Part shown: positions 36,608 through 46,920 of the stretch, in pieces
Layout: each line of letters opens with the position of its first letter
Numbering within the stretch: the first letter of the stretch is position 1
Assembly: GCF_900112935.1 (NCBI RefSeq)
Contig: NZ_FONM01000004.1
Coordinates: 1 to 64,000, forward strand
Length of the DNA stretch: 64,000 nt
From: Trichococcus pasteurii
GTDB lineage: Bacteria; Bacillota; Bacilli; Lactobacillales; Aerococcaceae
Direction: 5' to 3'
Notes under the pieces: model-generated
Told to the model about the DNA's origin: nothing
What the model saw: the letters and a program-made list of their open reading frames with translations, nothing else
Databases searched by the model: none
Position numbers and translations under genes: made by a program

Positions 36608-37219
36608 ATGCTGGAGGATATAAAAAAAATATTGGCGGAACACGAACCCGAGCCGATCGGGGAACAGCGCTATTTCTCCGTCCTGCTCCCTTTGATCAGG
36701 GTGGACGAGGCGCTTCATGTCCTTTATGAGGTGCGGGGCGAGCATATCTCCCAACCAGGGGATACCTCATTCCCGGGCGGTGCAGTGGAGCCGGGAGAGA
36801 GCTTTGAAGAGACGGCAATCCGGGAAACAATGGAAGAGCTGAACATAAAAAGGGACAATATCAATATTTTGGGGGAAATGGACTATATCATGAATGAGCG
36901 CGCGATCATCCATTGCTATGTCGGGGAAATCGTCGGCGTGGACAAGGATGATATCCGCTTCAATAAAGAAGTTCAGGAAATTTTCACGGTGCCGCTCCAG
37001 TATTTCATGGATAACCGGCCGACTTACTACTCTTCGACGGTCCGGTTGGAGCACCCGGATGATTTCCCGTTCGAACTGATTCCGAACGGCAGGGACTACA
37101 AATTCAGGATCGGCGTACATAGCGTCCCGTTCTACCATCTGGAGACCCATCGACTCTGGGGATTCACCGCGAACCTGACCGACCGTTTCGTGAGCATATT
37201 GGAACAAACTGAAAATTAG
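36608..37219 (+). CDS. NUDIX hydrolase, CoA pyrophosphatase type
   Basis: 203 residues. The NUDIX box lies at residues 58-80 (G-x5-E, then RETMEEL). It is preceded by the CoA-type N-terminal pattern FSVLLPLI and GDTSFPGG. YeaB/NudL-like enzymes cleave coenzyme A or its oxidised forms to phosphopantetheine and adenosine-3',5'-bisphosphate. The C-terminal LWGFTANLTDRF is a family feature. It is probably co-transcribed with the genes upstream and is followed by a clear terminator. Confidence 0.85.
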   Translation: MLEDIKKILAEHEPEPIGEQRYFSVLLPLIRVDEALHVLYEVRGEHISQPGDTSFPGGAVEPGESFEETAIRETMEELNIKRDNINILGEMDYIMNERAIIHCYVGEIVGVDKDDIRFNKEVQEIFTVPLQYFMDNRPTYYSSTVRLEHPDDFPFELIPNGRDYKFRIGVHSVPFYHLETHRLWGFTANLTDRFVSILEQTEN

Positions 37220-37229
37220 AGTGCAGAAT

Positions 37230-37269
37230 AAAAAGCATGAGCCCATTCATTTGAGGGCTCATGCTTTTT
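37230..37269. terminator. Terminator after the NUDIX gene
   Basis: AAAAGCATGAGCCC pairs perfectly with GGGCTCATGCTTTTT. It has A- and T-runs on its two sides. Confidence 0.9.
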
Positions 37270-37425
37270 GCGATAGATAAAGGCACCGTGCTTGCCTGTT
37301 CGGGTGACGAGTACTTCTAGCACATCCACAACAGTTTTCTCCCTTAAAGGCTACTTTTGCGAAGCTGAGGGGCAGACTGGTGATTTGGTCAGGTTATTTC
37401 TTGGCAGAGATCCTATTTCACTAAC

Positions 37426-37863
37426 TCAAACGCTGAAAACATGCTCCCGATAGGTTTCGAAGCTGGCATGCACATGCGGTTGGACTTTCTTCAGTGAAAC
37501 AGGACGGCCTTCTTCATTCAGGAAGCAATGCTTGCTTTTGCCGGTCGTGCGCAACTCACCAGTTGCGACATCAATGACACGGTAGGTTAGGCCCAATTTC
37601 ACACCGCTGTACGAATCGATTTCGGTCAGGACATAGACGGAGTCTCCAAAGCGGACCATCGTTTTGTAATGCGCTTCGACGGAAAGGACTGGGCTGATGA
37701 TGCCGACTTCTTCCAAATTCGCATAATTCGCGCCGATCTGGTCGAGGAAGTCCACGCGGGCTTCCTCAAACCAACGGATGTAATTGGAGTGGTGGATGAT
37801 CTTCATCTGGTCCGTTTCGTAGTATTGGGCGACGTGGATGTAGGGTTTTAATTCATTTTCCAA
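37426..37863 (-). CDS. Acyl-CoA thioesterase, 4HBT/YbgC type
   Basis: A 145-residue single hot-dog-fold protein with the 4HBT pattern: YYETDQMKIIHHSNYIRWFEEARVD contains the catalytic aspartate and the tyrosine/histidine surroundings. It hydrolyses short or aromatic acyl-CoA thioesters. TTG at 37863 follows AAGGAGG at nine bases, and no ATG in this frame has a ribosome site. It lies convergent to the NUDIX gene. Confidence 0.85.
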   Translation of the reverse strand: MENELKPYIHVAQYYETDQMKIIHHSNYIRWFEEARVDFLDQIGANYANLEEVGIISPVLSVEAHYKTMVRFGDSVYVLTEIDSYSGVKLGLTYRVIDVATGELRTTGKSKHCFLNEEGRPVSLKKVQPHVHASFETYREHVFSV

Positions 37864-37883
37864 AAAAATTTTCCTCCTTGCGG

Positions 37884-37925
37884 CAGCTCATTACGGATAG
37901 GAAAGAGCTATCCCGGAATGAGCTG
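37884..37925. other. Inverted repeat upstream of the thioesterase
   Basis: CAGCTCATT-CGGATAG pairs with CTATCC-CGG-AATGAGCTG around a 7-base loop. It overlaps the 5' region of the thioesterase and directly precedes the 52-bp tandem repeats. It could be a further member of the same repetitive family or an mRNA 5' structure. Confidence 0.5.
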
Positions 37926-37950
37926 TCTATCTTCTTGCTAAAAGGTAGTT

Positions 37951-38137
37951 GGTTGTCCGAATCAATGCGGTTATCGGACAACGCTCGAAGCGTGTGGTTG
38001 CTGGATGTCCGATTCGTTGCGGTTATCGGACAACGCTCGAAGCGGTTGGTCACTAGTTGTCCGATTCGTTGCGGTAATCGGACAACGCTCGAAGCGGTTG
38101 GTCGCTGGTTGTCCGATTCATTATGGTTATCGGACAT
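37951..38137. repeat. 52-bp tandem repeat, 3.6 copies, each with two palindromes
   Basis: Three full units start at 37951, 38003 and 38055, and a partial unit at 38107. Each carries TTGTCCGAT...ATCGGACAA around an 11-base centre (ATTCGTTGCGGTT type) and then CGCTCGAAGCG. Units differ by only a few bases, some in the loops. There are no cas genes, and spacers are not unique. The tandem form suggests recent amplification. The 345-base gap between the thioesterase and pyc is largely made of this array. Confidence 0.9.
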
Positions 38138-38167
38138 TTACTGATATGACTCTGGGGAAAGCGGCAC

Positions 38168-38201
38168 GAAAGGGAGGTCTCCTTTGGAGCCTCCCCTTCT
38201 T
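38168..38201 (-). terminator. Probable terminator of pyc
   Basis: Read leftward, GGGGAGGCTCC-AAA-GGAGACCTCCC is followed by a short TTT. It is a strong stem but a poor T-tract, so efficiency is uncertain. Confidence 0.5.
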
Positions 38202-38208
38202 GTGCTTA

Positions 38209-41200
38209 TTATTTTGCTTCGATCTCGATCAGGAGGTCTCCTGCTTCGATCTGGTCGCCGTCGATGACATAGATCTGGTCAACGACACCGCTGATTGTCG
38301 AACGGATCATTGTTTCCATCTTCATCGCTTCAGTGATCACGACTGGATCTCCTTGAGAAACGCGATCGCCGCGTTTGACGAGAACTTCCAATACAGAACC
38401 CGGCATTGTTGCGCCGACGTGTTCTTTGTTGGTAGGTTCCGCTTTTTTGCGGATCGCTTTCGTGCTGGTGATGGACATGTCTTTGACTTCAATCTCACGG
38501 CCTTGGCCATTCAGGTCGAAGTAAAGGGTACGCATCCCGTCCGAATCAGGTTCACCGATTGAGTTCAACTTGATGATCAAGGTTTTTCCTTTTTCGATCT
38601 GGACTTCGATCTGCTCGCCCATACGCATGCCGTGGAAGAAAGTAGGGGTGTCAAGTTTTGTGACGTCGCCGAACTTATCGTAGACTGCGATATAATCCAG
38701 GAAGATTTGTGGGTACATCAGGTAGCTGATGACATCTTCATCGCTGGCTGGACGTTGGATTTTTTCCTCCAACTCAGCCTTCAAAGCAACGAAGTCGATT
38801 GGCTCGCGCAAGCTGCCCGGTCTTTCCGTGATGGCTTTTTTGCCTTTCAGGATGATTTCCTGCAATCTTTCAGGGAATCCGCCTGTCGGTTGGCCTAAAT
38901 CGCCTTTGAAGAAGCTGACGACTGATTCAGGGAAGTCGATCGTTTCGCCTTTTGCGTAGACATCTTCTTCGGTCAATTTATTTTGGACCATGTATAGGGC
39001 CATATCGCCGACAACTTTTGAGGATGGTGTCACTTTGACGATGTCGCCGAACATTTTGTTCACGTCAGCGTACATTTCTTTGACTTTGTCCCACTCGTCG
39101 GTCAAGCCGACAGCGCTCGCCTGTTGTTGCAGGTTCGTGTATTGTCCGCCCGGCATTTGGTGGTCGTAGACTTCTGTTGAAGTCGTCTGGATGCCGCCTT
39201 CGAATTCTTCATAGTAATCACGGATATCTTCCCAATAACGGTTGATTTTGTGCACGTTGTGGATGTTGATTTCCGGCGCGTGCTCAGAACCTTCCAATGC
39301 GTAGTACAAGCTGCTGATGCTTGGTTGGCTGGTAGTACCGCTCATGGCACTCATGGCTACGTCTACGATGTCGACGCCGGCTTTGATTGCTTCTGAGTAC
39401 GTGTAGATGCCGTTTCCGCTTGTATCATGCGTATGCAGATGGATCGGCAGATTTACGGTATCCTTCAACTCGCTGATCAGACGGTAAGCCGCTTGCGGTT
39501 TCAAAAGACCGGCCATATCCTTGATCGCGATGATGTGTGCTCCCAGTGATTCAAGCTCTTTGGCCATCTCTTTGTAGTATTGGATTGTGTATTTTGTTTG
39601 TGTCGGATCATTGATATCGCCTGTGTAGCAGATGGCTGCTTCAGCAATCTTATCGTTGTCGCGCACGTACTGGATGCTTCTTTCCATTTGCTTCGTCCAG
39701 TTCAAGCTGTCGAAGATACGGAAGACGTCGATCCCGTTTTTAGCGGCAAGTCTGATGAACTCTTCCAAACCGTTGTCCGGATAGTTTTGGTATCCGACTG
39801 CATTCGATCCACGGAACAGCATCTGCAATAAAGTATCCGGCATTTGCGAGCGCAGTTTCTTCAATCGTTTCCAAGGATCTTCGCTCAGGAAGCGGTAGGC
39901 AACGTCGAAGGTAGCTCCTCCCCACATTTCGGAAGAGAACAATTGCGGAATTGCTGCTTGCGTTTCGGCTGCGATGGCTTGCATCTCGTTTGTGCGGATA
40001 CGGGTGGCCAACAAACTTTGGTGCGCGTCACGGAAAGTCGTATCCGTCAAGAGCACGCGGTTCTGGTCTTTGATCCATTCGCTCACGGCTGCAGGGCCTT
40101 TTTCATCCAAAATATTTTTGGCAGTAATGATTTTTTGTTCCGGAACGACAATGTCAGTCGGGATTCTAGGCTTATCATAGAATTTCTTGTGGCCTTTTTG
40201 GATGCCCGGGAAGCCATTAACGGTAATGTTTCCGATATACTGCATCGTTTTGTTACCACGGTCGCGCGTTTTAGGGAATTCGAACAGTTCCGGCGTCGTA
40301 TCGATGAAAGTTGTTTTCGCATCGCCTGACACAAAGATTGGGTGCGTAATGACGTTGAACATGAACGGAATGTTCGTTTTCACGCCACGGATACGGAATT
40401 CAATCAGGGAACGTTCCATTTTGCGGACAGCTTGATCGAATGTCGAAGCATGTACGCACAATTTAACTAATAAAGAGTCGAAGAACGGTGTTACGACCGT
40501 GCCTTGGAATCCGTTACCAGCATCCAATCGGATTCCGAAGCCGCCTGGAGAACGGTAAGTATTGATTTTTCCGGTATCAGGGAAGAAGTTGTTCAACGGA
40601 TCTTCCGTCGTGATACGGCATTGGATAGCAGCTCCGATCAACGGGATATTTGCCTGTTGCGGGATGCCGATTTCTTTATGCAGATCTTGTCCTTGAGCAA
40701 TCAGGATCTGTGATTGCACGATATCGATTCCTGTAATCAACTCTGTGATTGTATGCTCCACTTGGACACGCGGATTCACTTCGATGAAGTAGAATTGGTC
40801 GCCTTCCAAAAGGAATTCAACAGTTCCGGCATTCACATAGCCGACGTGTTTCATCAATTGAAGAGCAGCGTTACAGATTTCATGGCGGACTTCATCCGAC
40901 ATGGAAACGCAAGGTGCCACTTCGACTACTTTTTGATGGCGGCGTTGCACGGAGCAGTCACGTTCGTAAAGGTGAACGATGTTGCCATGCTCATCCCCTA
41001 AAATCTGAATTTCGATGTGTTTAGGATCTTGGATGTATTTTTCGACATAAATTTCATCGCTGCCGAATGCGGCCAAAGCTTCACTACGGGCTCTTTCGAA
41101 ACCTTCGCGGGCTTCTTGTTCGTTGAAGGCCATGCGCATGCCGCGTCCGCCGCCGCCTAAAGCCGCTTTGATCATGATCGGGTAGTTGTAGGTTTCCGCA

Positions 41201-41640
41201 AACTCAATGACTTCGTCGATGTTTGCGACTGGACCGTCCGAACCAGGGATTGATTGGATGCCGGCTTCCACAGCTGCAACTTTTGCTTTGATTTTATCGC
41301 CAAAAATGTCCAGATGTTCCAAAGAAGGGCCGATGAATTTGATGCCTTCTTCTTGGCAACGTCTAGCGAAGTCGATATTTTCAGATAAGAAACCATATCC
41401 AGGATGAATGCCGTCTGCACCGGAATCTTTAGCGATGCGGATCAGGTCTTCGATGTCCAGATAGGCGTCGATAGGCTTTTTGCCTTTTCCGACCAAATAG
41501 GCTTCATCTGCTTTAAAACGGTGCACAGAACCTTCATCCTCTTGCGCATAGACGCCAACAGTAGGGATTCCCAGTTCAGTCAGTGCACGAAATACACGTA
41601 TCGCGATTTCGCCGCGATTTGCAACCAAAACTTTTTTCAA
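38209..41640 (-). CDS. pyc: Pyruvate carboxylase
   Basis: A biotin enzyme of 1143 residues that carboxylates pyruvate to oxaloacetate for anaplerosis. Domain order is biotin carboxylase (KKVLVANRGEIAIR start, ATP loop GGGGRGMR, EVNPRVQVEH), then carboxyltransferase (TDTTFRDAHQSLLATR near 540, metal-site HLHTHDTSGNG), and finally the biotinyl domain with EAMKMET, modified lysine about residue 1107. The TTG start at 41640 has GAGGTGG five bases upstream and gives the family N-terminus MKKVLVANRG. An in-frame GTG at 41649 lies inside that SD. Full length. Confidence 0.96.
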   Translation of the reverse strand: MKKVLVANRGEIAIRVFRALTELGIPTVGVYAQEDEGSVHRFKADEAYLVGKGKKPIDAYLDIEDLIRIAKDSGADGIHPGYGFLSENIDFARRCQEEGIKFIGPSLEHLDIFGDKIKAKVAAVEAGIQSIPGSDGPVANIDEVIEFAETYNYPIMIKAALGGGGRGMRMAFNEQEAREGFERARSEALAAFGSDEIYVEKYIQDPKHIEIQILGDEHGNIVHLYERDCSVQRRHQKVVEVAPCVSMSDEVRHEICNAALQLMKHVGYVNAGTVEFLLEGDQFYFIEVNPRVQVEHTITELITGIDIVQSQILIAQGQDLHKEIGIPQQANIPLIGAAIQCRITTEDPLNNFFPDTGKINTYRSPGGFGIRLDAGNGFQGTVVTPFFDSLLVKLCVHASTFDQAVRKMERSLIEFRIRGVKTNIPFMFNVITHPIFVSGDAKTTFIDTTPELFEFPKTRDRGNKTMQYIGNITVNGFPGIQKGHKKFYDKPRIPTDIVVPEQKIITAKNILDEKGPAAVSEWIKDQNRVLLTDTTFRDAHQSLLATRIRTNEMQAIAAETQAAIPQLFSSEMWGGATFDVAYRFLSEDPWKRLKKLRSQMPDTLLQMLFRGSNAVGYQNYPDNGLEEFIRLAAKNGIDVFRIFDSLNWTKQMERSIQYVRDNDKIAEAAICYTGDINDPTQTKYTIQYYKEMAKELESLGAHIIAIKDMAGLLKPQAAYRLISELKDTVNLPIHLHTHDTSGNGIYTYSEAIKAGVDIVDVAMSAMSGTTSQPSISSLYYALEGSEHAPEINIHNVHKINRYWEDIRDYYEEFEGGIQTTSTEVYDHQMPGGQYTNLQQQASAVGLTDEWDKVKEMYADVNKMFGDIVKVTPSSKVVGDMALYMVQNKLTEEDVYAKGETIDFPESVVSFFKGDLGQPTGGFPERLQEIILKGKKAITERPGSLREPIDFVALKAELEEKIQRPASDEDVISYLMYPQIFLDYIAVYDKFGDVTKLDTPTFFHGMRMGEQIEVQIEKGKTLIIKLNSIGEPDSDGMRTLYFDLNGQGREIEVKDMSITSTKAIRKKAEPTNKEHVGATMPGSVLEVLVKRGDRVSQGDPVVITEAMKMETMIRSTISGVVDQIYVIDGDQIEAGDLLIEIEAK

Positions 41641-41982
41641 TATTTCCACCTCGCCAATTTATTAAATTCAGAAACATTTCTTATACAATGATTAAAAATG
41701 ATTCGTGATTTCCGCCAAAGATGAAAATTTGGCGAGAGAAATCAATTATATCTTTTTAATTATTCATTTTACACATTATTCAGCTTGTTTACAACTATCT
41801 TTTTAAGAATCTGTTAATAATTGAGTGAAATGTCATTTTTGGATAAAATCCGAACGTTCGAAAAACATATTCCACATAACGTAAGCATATTTTTCGTGAT
41901 ATAAAATCAAACGTGCTATTATGAGGATGGTTTTGCGTTTAATGCGAACAATCTTTCGTGAGAGTGTTTTACTCATTTTCTA

Positions 41983-41991
41983 TGCTAAAAT
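41983..41991 (+). promoter_or_regulatory. Extended -10 promoter of the gcv operon
   Basis: TGCTAAAAT lies about 100 bases before gcvT. Downstream at 42008 is TGAAACGGTTACA, loosely similar to a catabolite-response element but one base short, so not claimed. The gap 41641-42093 shows no glycine riboswitch core and no gene. Confidence 0.4.
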
Positions 41992-42093
41992 AGATAACAA
42001 AGGGAAGTGAAACGGTTACACGTTAATGTGACGAGAAGTCGAAAAACAGTCGTAAAAAATGCGGAATCCAGGAAAGAAAAGGGGGATTTGTAC

Positions 42094-43212
42094 GTGAGTG
42101 AACCAATGATAGGCAAACGCACGCCATTATTTGAATATTATAAAGCGAACGGCGTGAAGCTGATTGATTTCGGCGGCTGGGAGATGCCGATCCAATTTTC
42201 CGGTATCCTTGCCGAGCATGAGGCTGTCCGTGAACGCGCGGGACTTTTCGATTGTTCGCATATGGGAGAAATCGAAATATCCGGAAATGAATCGGAAAGC
42301 TACCTGAACGGGCTGCTGACGAATGATGTCAGCGTGATGACGATTGGCCAAGCCCAATACAACATCATGTGTTATCCGAATGGCGGGGCAGTGGATGATG
42401 TCATCCTTTTCAAATTGGACAAAGAAAGTTACCTTTTGGTCTGCAATGCATCCAACACGGATAAAGTCTACGCATGGATGGAAAAGAACAATGAACCGGA
42501 AGCGATCCTCAAAAATATTTCCGACAGCATCGGCCTGCTTGCCCTGCAGGGACCGGCAGCCATCAAGATCCTGAAGGAACTGACGGGCGCCGATCTGGAT
42601 GCCATCGGAAATTACCATTTCGTCGAGGACCAGGTAGTGGCGGGCATTCCCCATGTCCTGATTTCAAGGACGGGCTATACCGGTGAAGACGGTTTTGAAT
42701 TGTATGTGGCAAGCGGGCAGACCGCTTCCTTGTGGGAAAAACTGTTGGCAGCCGGGGAAGACTATGGGTTGTTGCCTTGCGGACTCGGTTCCCGGGATAC
42801 GCTGCGCCTGGAAGCGGGGATGCCGCTCTATGGGCATGAATTGTCGGAGGAAATCACTCCGTTGGCTGCCGGTTTGGGATTTGCGGTCAAAACGAATAAA
42901 ACGAGCGATTTTATCGGCAAAGCAGCCTTGACGGCAATCCGCGAAAACGGAGCAACCGAAAAGATCGTCGGTTTCGAAGCCACCGAAAGAGGGATCCCGC
43001 GCGAAGGTTACAAAGTCTTTTCCTCAGATGGAGCGGAAATCGGTGTTGTCACTTCAGGAACGCAGTCTCCGACTTTGAAGAAAAGCATCGGCATGGCCCT
43101 GGTGAAGTCGGAAGCGGCCACCATCGGCACGGAGATCCAAATCGAAATACGCAATAAGCGCATCCAAGCGACGATCATTCCCAAACCATTTTATAAAAGA
43201 ACGAAAAGCTGA
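42094..43212 (+). CDS. gcvT: Glycine cleavage system T protein (aminomethyltransferase)
   Basis: Transfers the methylene unit from aminomethyl-lipoyl GcvH to tetrahydrofolate and releases ammonia. The 372-residue protein has the opening [36 protein letters not shown] and the folate-site [12 protein letters not shown] and [19 protein letters not shown] at 42094 has AAAAGGGGG eight bases upstream. The upstream extension lacks a correctly spaced ribosome site. It is the first gene of gcvT-H-PA-PB. Confidence 0.95.
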   Translation: MSEPMIGKRTPLFEYYKANGVKLIDFGGWEMPIQFSGILAEHEAVRERAGLFDCSHMGEIEISGNESESYLNGLLTNDVSVMTIGQAQYNIMCYPNGGAVDDVILFKLDKESYLLVCNASNTDKVYAWMEKNNEPEAILKNISDSIGLLALQGPAAIKILKELTGADLDAIGNYHFVEDQVVAGIPHVLISRTGYTGEDGFELYVASGQTASLWEKLLAAGEDYGLLPCGLGSRDTLRLEAGMPLYGHELSEEITPLAAGLGFAVKTNKTSDFIGKAALTAIRENGATEKIVGFEATERGIPREGYKVFSSDGAEIGVVTSGTQSPTLKKSIGMALVKSEAATIGTEIQIEIRNKRIQATIIPKPFYKRTKS

Positions 43213-43318
43213 ACGGGTTCGTTCAGCCATGAAAGCTAGCCATAATTATTGAATAAATAAAAGTTTTATAATTCTCTATAATAATAAACCAGCGCAGTGC
43301 GCGGAAGGATGAATTGAA

Positions 43319-43714
43319 ATGGCAGACCACAAAAATTTTTATTACACAAAAGAGCACGAATGGGTAGAAAAAATCACGGATGAAACGGTTCGCATCGGCA
43401 TTACGGAGCATGCAGCGGAACAATTGGGCGACATCGTGTTCGTGGATTTCGTGGCTGATCTGGATGCGGAACTGGCCAAAGGAGACGAGGCTGTGACGGT
43501 CGAATCCGTAAAATCCGTCTCGGAAGTGTATGCGCCGGTTTCCGGAACAGTGACGAAACAGAATGAAGCTTTGGCTGATGCACCTGAAACCGTCAACGCA
43601 GAACCGTTTGCAGGCGGCTGGATGTACGAAATGAGCTTGAGCGATGCCGGAGAATTGGATGAGTTGTTGAGCTACGATGAATACGAAGCATTCGTGGCCG
43701 AGGAGGAAGCATAA
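43319..43714 (+). CDS. gcvH: Glycine cleavage system H protein
   Basis: A 131-residue lipoyl carrier shuttling the aminomethyl group between P, T and L proteins. The lipoylated lysine is K65 in VESVKSVSEVYAPVSG. The N-terminal KEHEWVE and C-terminal GGWMYEMSL are typical. GGAAGGATG precedes the ATG. It lies 106 bases after gcvT and one base before gcvPA. No lipoate ligase is nearby. Confidence 0.96.
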   Translation: MADHKNFYYTKEHEWVEKITDETVRIGITEHAAEQLGDIVFVDFVADLDAELAKGDEAVTVESVKSVSEVYAPVSGTVTKQNEALADAPETVNAEPFAGGWMYEMSLSDAGELDELLSYDEYEAFVAEEEA

Positions 43715-43715
43715 G

Positions 43716-45071
43716 ATGACTGAGGAGCAATTCCGTTATTTACCGGATACAGCCGAAGACGAAAAAGAAATGCTGGCTGTCATCGGGGTTGAGAGCATGG
43801 AGGACCTGTTTACGGACATCCCTGAAGGAATCCGTCTGAAGGAAGAACTGGCGATTCCGGCTGCCGTCTCTGAATCCGAACTTTTGAAGCAAATGAAGTC
43901 TATAGCCGAAAAAAACGTCAGCGCCGGTCAGATGCCGATTTTCATGGGCGCCGGCACCTACGATCATTACATCCCGAGCGTGGTCGATGCGGTGATTTCG
44001 CGGTCCGAATTCTATACAGCCTATACGCCTTATCAGGCGGAAGCCAGTCAAGGGGAACTGCAGGCGATTTTTGAATTCCAATCGATGATCAGTGAATTGA
44101 CGGGGATGGAAGCGACAAACTCTTCCTTATATGACGGGTTCGCTTCCTTGAGCGAAGCTGTCGGTTTGGCCGCGGCAGTCACAAAACGGAATGAAATCGT
44201 CCTTTCGCAGGCGGTCCATCCGAACGCCCGAGCTGTTATCCACGCCGCTGCAAAAGGCCGTGGACTGGATGTCATCGAAGTGCTGATGGAGAAGGACGTC
44301 ACCAACTTCAATGTGACGCGATGCCTGACGACACCCGATACCGCGGCAATCGTTGTCCAGTATCCGAATTTCTTCGGATCGGTCGAAGATTTGGCTGTCG
44401 TCAAAAAGATCGCCGAAGACAAAGGCGCGCTGTTGATCGTGATGGCCAATCCGTTGGCGCTGGGGATCCTTGAAGCGCCCGGCAACTTGGGTGCGGATAT
44501 CGTTGTCGGCGACACGCAGCCGTTCGGTTTGCCGATGTCATTCGGCGGCCCGCACTGCGGTTATTTCTCCGTGAATCAAAAACATATCCGCAAAGTTCCC
44601 GGCAGGATCGTCGGGGAAACGCTGGATGCCGATGGCGAGCGCGCTTTTGTACTGACCCTCCAGAGCAGGGAACAGCATATCCGCCGCGAAAAAGCGACTT
44701 CCTACATGAGTTCGAACCAAGCCTTGAATGCGTTGGCTTCTGCCGTCTGCATGGCGGCCCTCGGGAAGCAGGGGGTCCAGGAAATGGCCCAACTCAACGT
44801 CGACAAAGCGGCTTATTTTGCCCAAGCTTTGCAGGATAAAGGCTTCGCGATCCTGAATCAATCGCCATTCTTCAATGAGTTCGTCATCGATCTGCCTTTC
44901 CCGGCCGAAGAAGCGAACCGGGCTCTGCTGGAGGCGGGCATCATCGGCGGCTACAGCCTGGCGGAGACTTATCATAAACCGAATCAGCTGTTGGTTTGTG
45001 CCACCGAAAAACGCCCGAAGGAAGAAATCGACCGATTCATTGCGGTATTGGAGGGTATTAAGCATGCGTAA
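43716..45071 (+). CDS. gcvPA: Glycine dehydrogenase (decarboxylating) subunit 1
   Basis: A 451-residue N-terminal half of the split P protein. It decarboxylates glycine together with subunit 2. Motifs are FRYLPDT at the start, [34 protein letters not shown] and the [20 protein letters not shown] region. ATG at 43716 follows AGGAGGAA. The gene overlaps gcvPB by 8 bases, giving coupled synthesis of the two halves. Confidence 0.95.
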   Translation: MTEEQFRYLPDTAEDEKEMLAVIGVESMEDLFTDIPEGIRLKEELAIPAAVSESELLKQMKSIAEKNVSAGQMPIFMGAGTYDHYIPSVVDAVISRSEFYTAYTPYQAEASQGELQAIFEFQSMISELTGMEATNSSLYDGFASLSEAVGLAAAVTKRNEIVLSQAVHPNARAVIHAAAKGRGLDVIEVLMEKDVTNFNVTRCLTTPDTAAIVVQYPNFFGSVEDLAVVKKIAEDKGALLIVMANPLALGILEAPGNLGADIVVGDTQPFGLPMSFGGPHCGYFSVNQKHIRKVPGRIVGETLDADGERAFVLTLQSREQHIRREKATSYMSSNQALNALASAVCMAALGKQGVQEMAQLNVDKAAYFAQALQDKGFAILNQSPFFNEFVIDLPFPAEEANRALLEAGIIGGYSLAETYHKPNQLLVCATEKRPKEEIDRFIAVLEGIKHA

Positions 45072-46512
45072 AACGAAAAATGTGATCTTTGAATTAAGCC
45101 GTCCGGGTCGTGTCGGCTACAGCCTGCCGAAAAGCGATGTCCCCAAAACGGACTTCAAAGCCAAACTGCCGGAGCATCTTGACCGCAAACAGCCTGCCGA
45201 ACTGCCGGAAATCAGCGAACTGCAGTTGATGCGCCATTACACCAACCTTTCCCAGGATAATTTCGGCGTGGAAAACGGCTTCTATCCGCTGGGATCCTGC
45301 ACAATGAAATACAACCCGAAAATCAATGAAGTAACCGCCTGTTTGGACGGTTTCGCCAACATCCACCCGTATCAGCCAGTAGAGACCGTCCAAGGCGCGC
45401 TGCAATTGATGCATGAACTGCAGGAAGATTTGGCGGTCATCACCGGTATGGACGGCGTTTCTTTGCAGCCGGCAGCCGGAGCGCACGGCGAATGGACTGG
45501 ATTGATGATGGTGCGGGCCTACCATGAAAAGAATGGCGATCTCCAGCGCACGAAAGTTTTCGTTCCGGACAGCGCCCATGGCACCAATCCATCCAGCGCG
45601 CATATCGCGGGCTTCGATGTGGTAAGCATCCCGTCGACCGCTGAAGGTTTGGTCGATCTCGAAGCTTTGCGCAATGCAGTCGATGACCAGACTGCCGCCC
45701 TGATGCTGACGAATCCGAATACGCTGGGGCTGTTTGAGCGCGATATCGTCCAGATCGCCGAAATCATCCATGGAGCCGGCGGATTGCTGTATTACGACGG
45801 AGCGAATCTGAACGCGATCCTCAGCAAAACGACGCCGGGCACGATGGGCTTCGATATCGTCCACCTGAACCTGCACAAGACTTTCAGCACGCCGCATGGC
45901 GGCGGCGGACCAGGTGCCGGTCCGGTCGGCGTAAGAGCACATCTCAGGGAGTTCCTGCCGATCCCGAGAGTGGAGAAGACGGAAGAAGGCTATGTGCTGA
46001 ACAGCGATCATCCCGCTTCCATCGGCCCTGTAAAAGGCTATTACGGCAACTTCGGCGTCCTTGTCAGAGCCTATACCTATATCCGCACAATGGGCCCGGT
46101 CGGCTTGCGCAAAGTTTCCGAGAGCGCCGTATTGCATGCCAATTACTTGCGCAAACTTCTCGAAAATGATTTTGATACGCCGTACCCGGTCATCTGCAAG
46201 CACGAATTCGTCCTCTCAGGAAACCGCCAGAAGAAAGGCGGCGTAAGGACTTTAGATATGGCCAAACGCTTGTTGGATTACGGCTATTACGCTCCGACCG
46301 TCTATTTCCCGCTGATCGTCGAAGAGGCCTTGATGATCGAACCGACGGAAACCGAAAGCAAGGAAACGCTCGATGACTTCGCGGATGCATTGATTGCGAT
46401 TGCGCGCGAAGCCGCCGAAACGCCGGAAACCGTCACACAAGCCCCGCATCATACATCGGTCAGAAGACTGGATGAAGTGCGCGCCGCTAGGGTGATCAAG
46501 GTGAAATACTGA
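45064..46512 (+). CDS. gcvPB: Glycine dehydrogenase (decarboxylating) subunit 2
   Basis: A 482-residue C-terminal half of the P protein carrying the PLP lysine K272 in [35 protein letters not shown] and [12 protein letters not shown] are also conserved. The correct start is the ATG at 45064 inside the gcvPA end, with GGAGGG upstream. It closes the gcv operon. No dihydrolipoamide dehydrogenase is adjacent, so the L protein must be encoded elsewhere. A bidirectional terminator follows. Confidence 0.95.
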   Translation: MRKTKNVIFELSRPGRVGYSLPKSDVPKTDFKAKLPEHLDRKQPAELPEISELQLMRHYTNLSQDNFGVENGFYPLGSCTMKYNPKINEVTACLDGFANIHPYQPVETVQGALQLMHELQEDLAVITGMDGVSLQPAAGAHGEWTGLMMVRAYHEKNGDLQRTKVFVPDSAHGTNPSSAHIAGFDVVSIPSTAEGLVDLEALRNAVDDQTAALMLTNPNTLGLFERDIVQIAEIIHGAGGLLYYDGANLNAILSKTTPGTMGFDIVHLNLHKTFSTPHGGGGPGAGPVGVRAHLREFLPIPRVEKTEEGYVLNSDHPASIGPVKGYYGNFGVLVRAYTYIRTMGPVGLRKVSESAVLHANYLRKLLENDFDTPYPVICKHEFVLSGNRQKKGGVRTLDMAKRLLDYGYYAPTVYFPLIVEEALMIEPTETESKETLDDFADALIAIAREAAETPETVTQAPHHTSVRRLDEVRAARVIKVKY

Positions 46513-46528
46513 TCTGGTTAAATCAAAA

Positions 46529-46576
46529 GAACAGCCTCCGCCGGTCCATATTGTATGGATTGGCGGAGGCTGTTTG
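46529..46576. terminator. Bidirectional terminator between gcvPB and the HesB-like gene
   Basis: AACAGCCTCCGCC pairs with GGCGGAGGCTGTT. An inner TCCATA/TATGGA extends the stem. T-richness is modest on the plus side. Confidence 0.75.
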
Positions 46577-46590
46577 TTGTATTGTGCTGC

Positions 46591-46920
46591 TTATTGCGCG
46601 ACAGTCTGTTCCAGCAACAGGTTCATGTTCAGGAAGCCGCGCTCGCTCTTCAGTTGGAAGGCGCGCAGGCGTTCATTAAAATCGACGACATTGTCGCTGT
46701 CGAGGAAAACCAAAGCCCATTTTTGGGCAGGCACGGGTCCGATGTTCGTTTCGATCACGGCATCGTATTCCGCCATTCCGGCATCATTGACTTTCAGCAT
46801 GAAAATGCCGGTGGTCGGGCAGCCGCAATCCTCGCCGACCGCATAGAACAGGCTGATGTCCTTGAGGTCGTAGCGTTTTTGGATTTCCGCGATGGCAGAA
46901 TCGGTAAAAGTGAATTTCAT
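46591..46920 (-). CDS. HesB/IscA-like (Fe-S_biosyn) domain protein
   Basis: 109 residues. The fold resembles iron-sulfur carrier proteins of the Fe-S_biosyn family (MKFTFTDSAIAEIQKRY start, FMLKVND, the DAVIETNIGPV core). The canonical C-terminal CxC is missing, and the only cysteines are C33 and C35 in GEDCGCP. It thus belongs to the Firmicute subgroup of unknown role rather than true IscA. AGAAAGGGA precedes the ATG. Monocistronic. Confidence 0.75.
   Translation of the reverse strand: MKFTFTDSAIAEIQKRYDLKDISLFYAVGEDCGCPTTGIFMLKVNDAGMAEYDAVIETNIGPVPAQKWALVFLDSDNVVDFNERLRAFQLKSERGFLNMNLLLEQTVAQ

Noticed and set aside
37951-38137. CRISPR array
   Set aside because: The units are contiguous 52-bp tandem repeats with near-identical intervening sequence. 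There are no unique spacers and no cas genes within the window.
42008-42020. cre site upstream of gcvT
   Set aside because: The 13-base TGAAACGGTTACA is one base short of the 14-base consensus symmetry, so support is too weak.
41641-42093. Glycine riboswitch before gcvT
   Set aside because: The expected GGAGAG and tandem aptamer cores are absent. Only an extended -10 and a degenerate cre-like 13-mer are seen.
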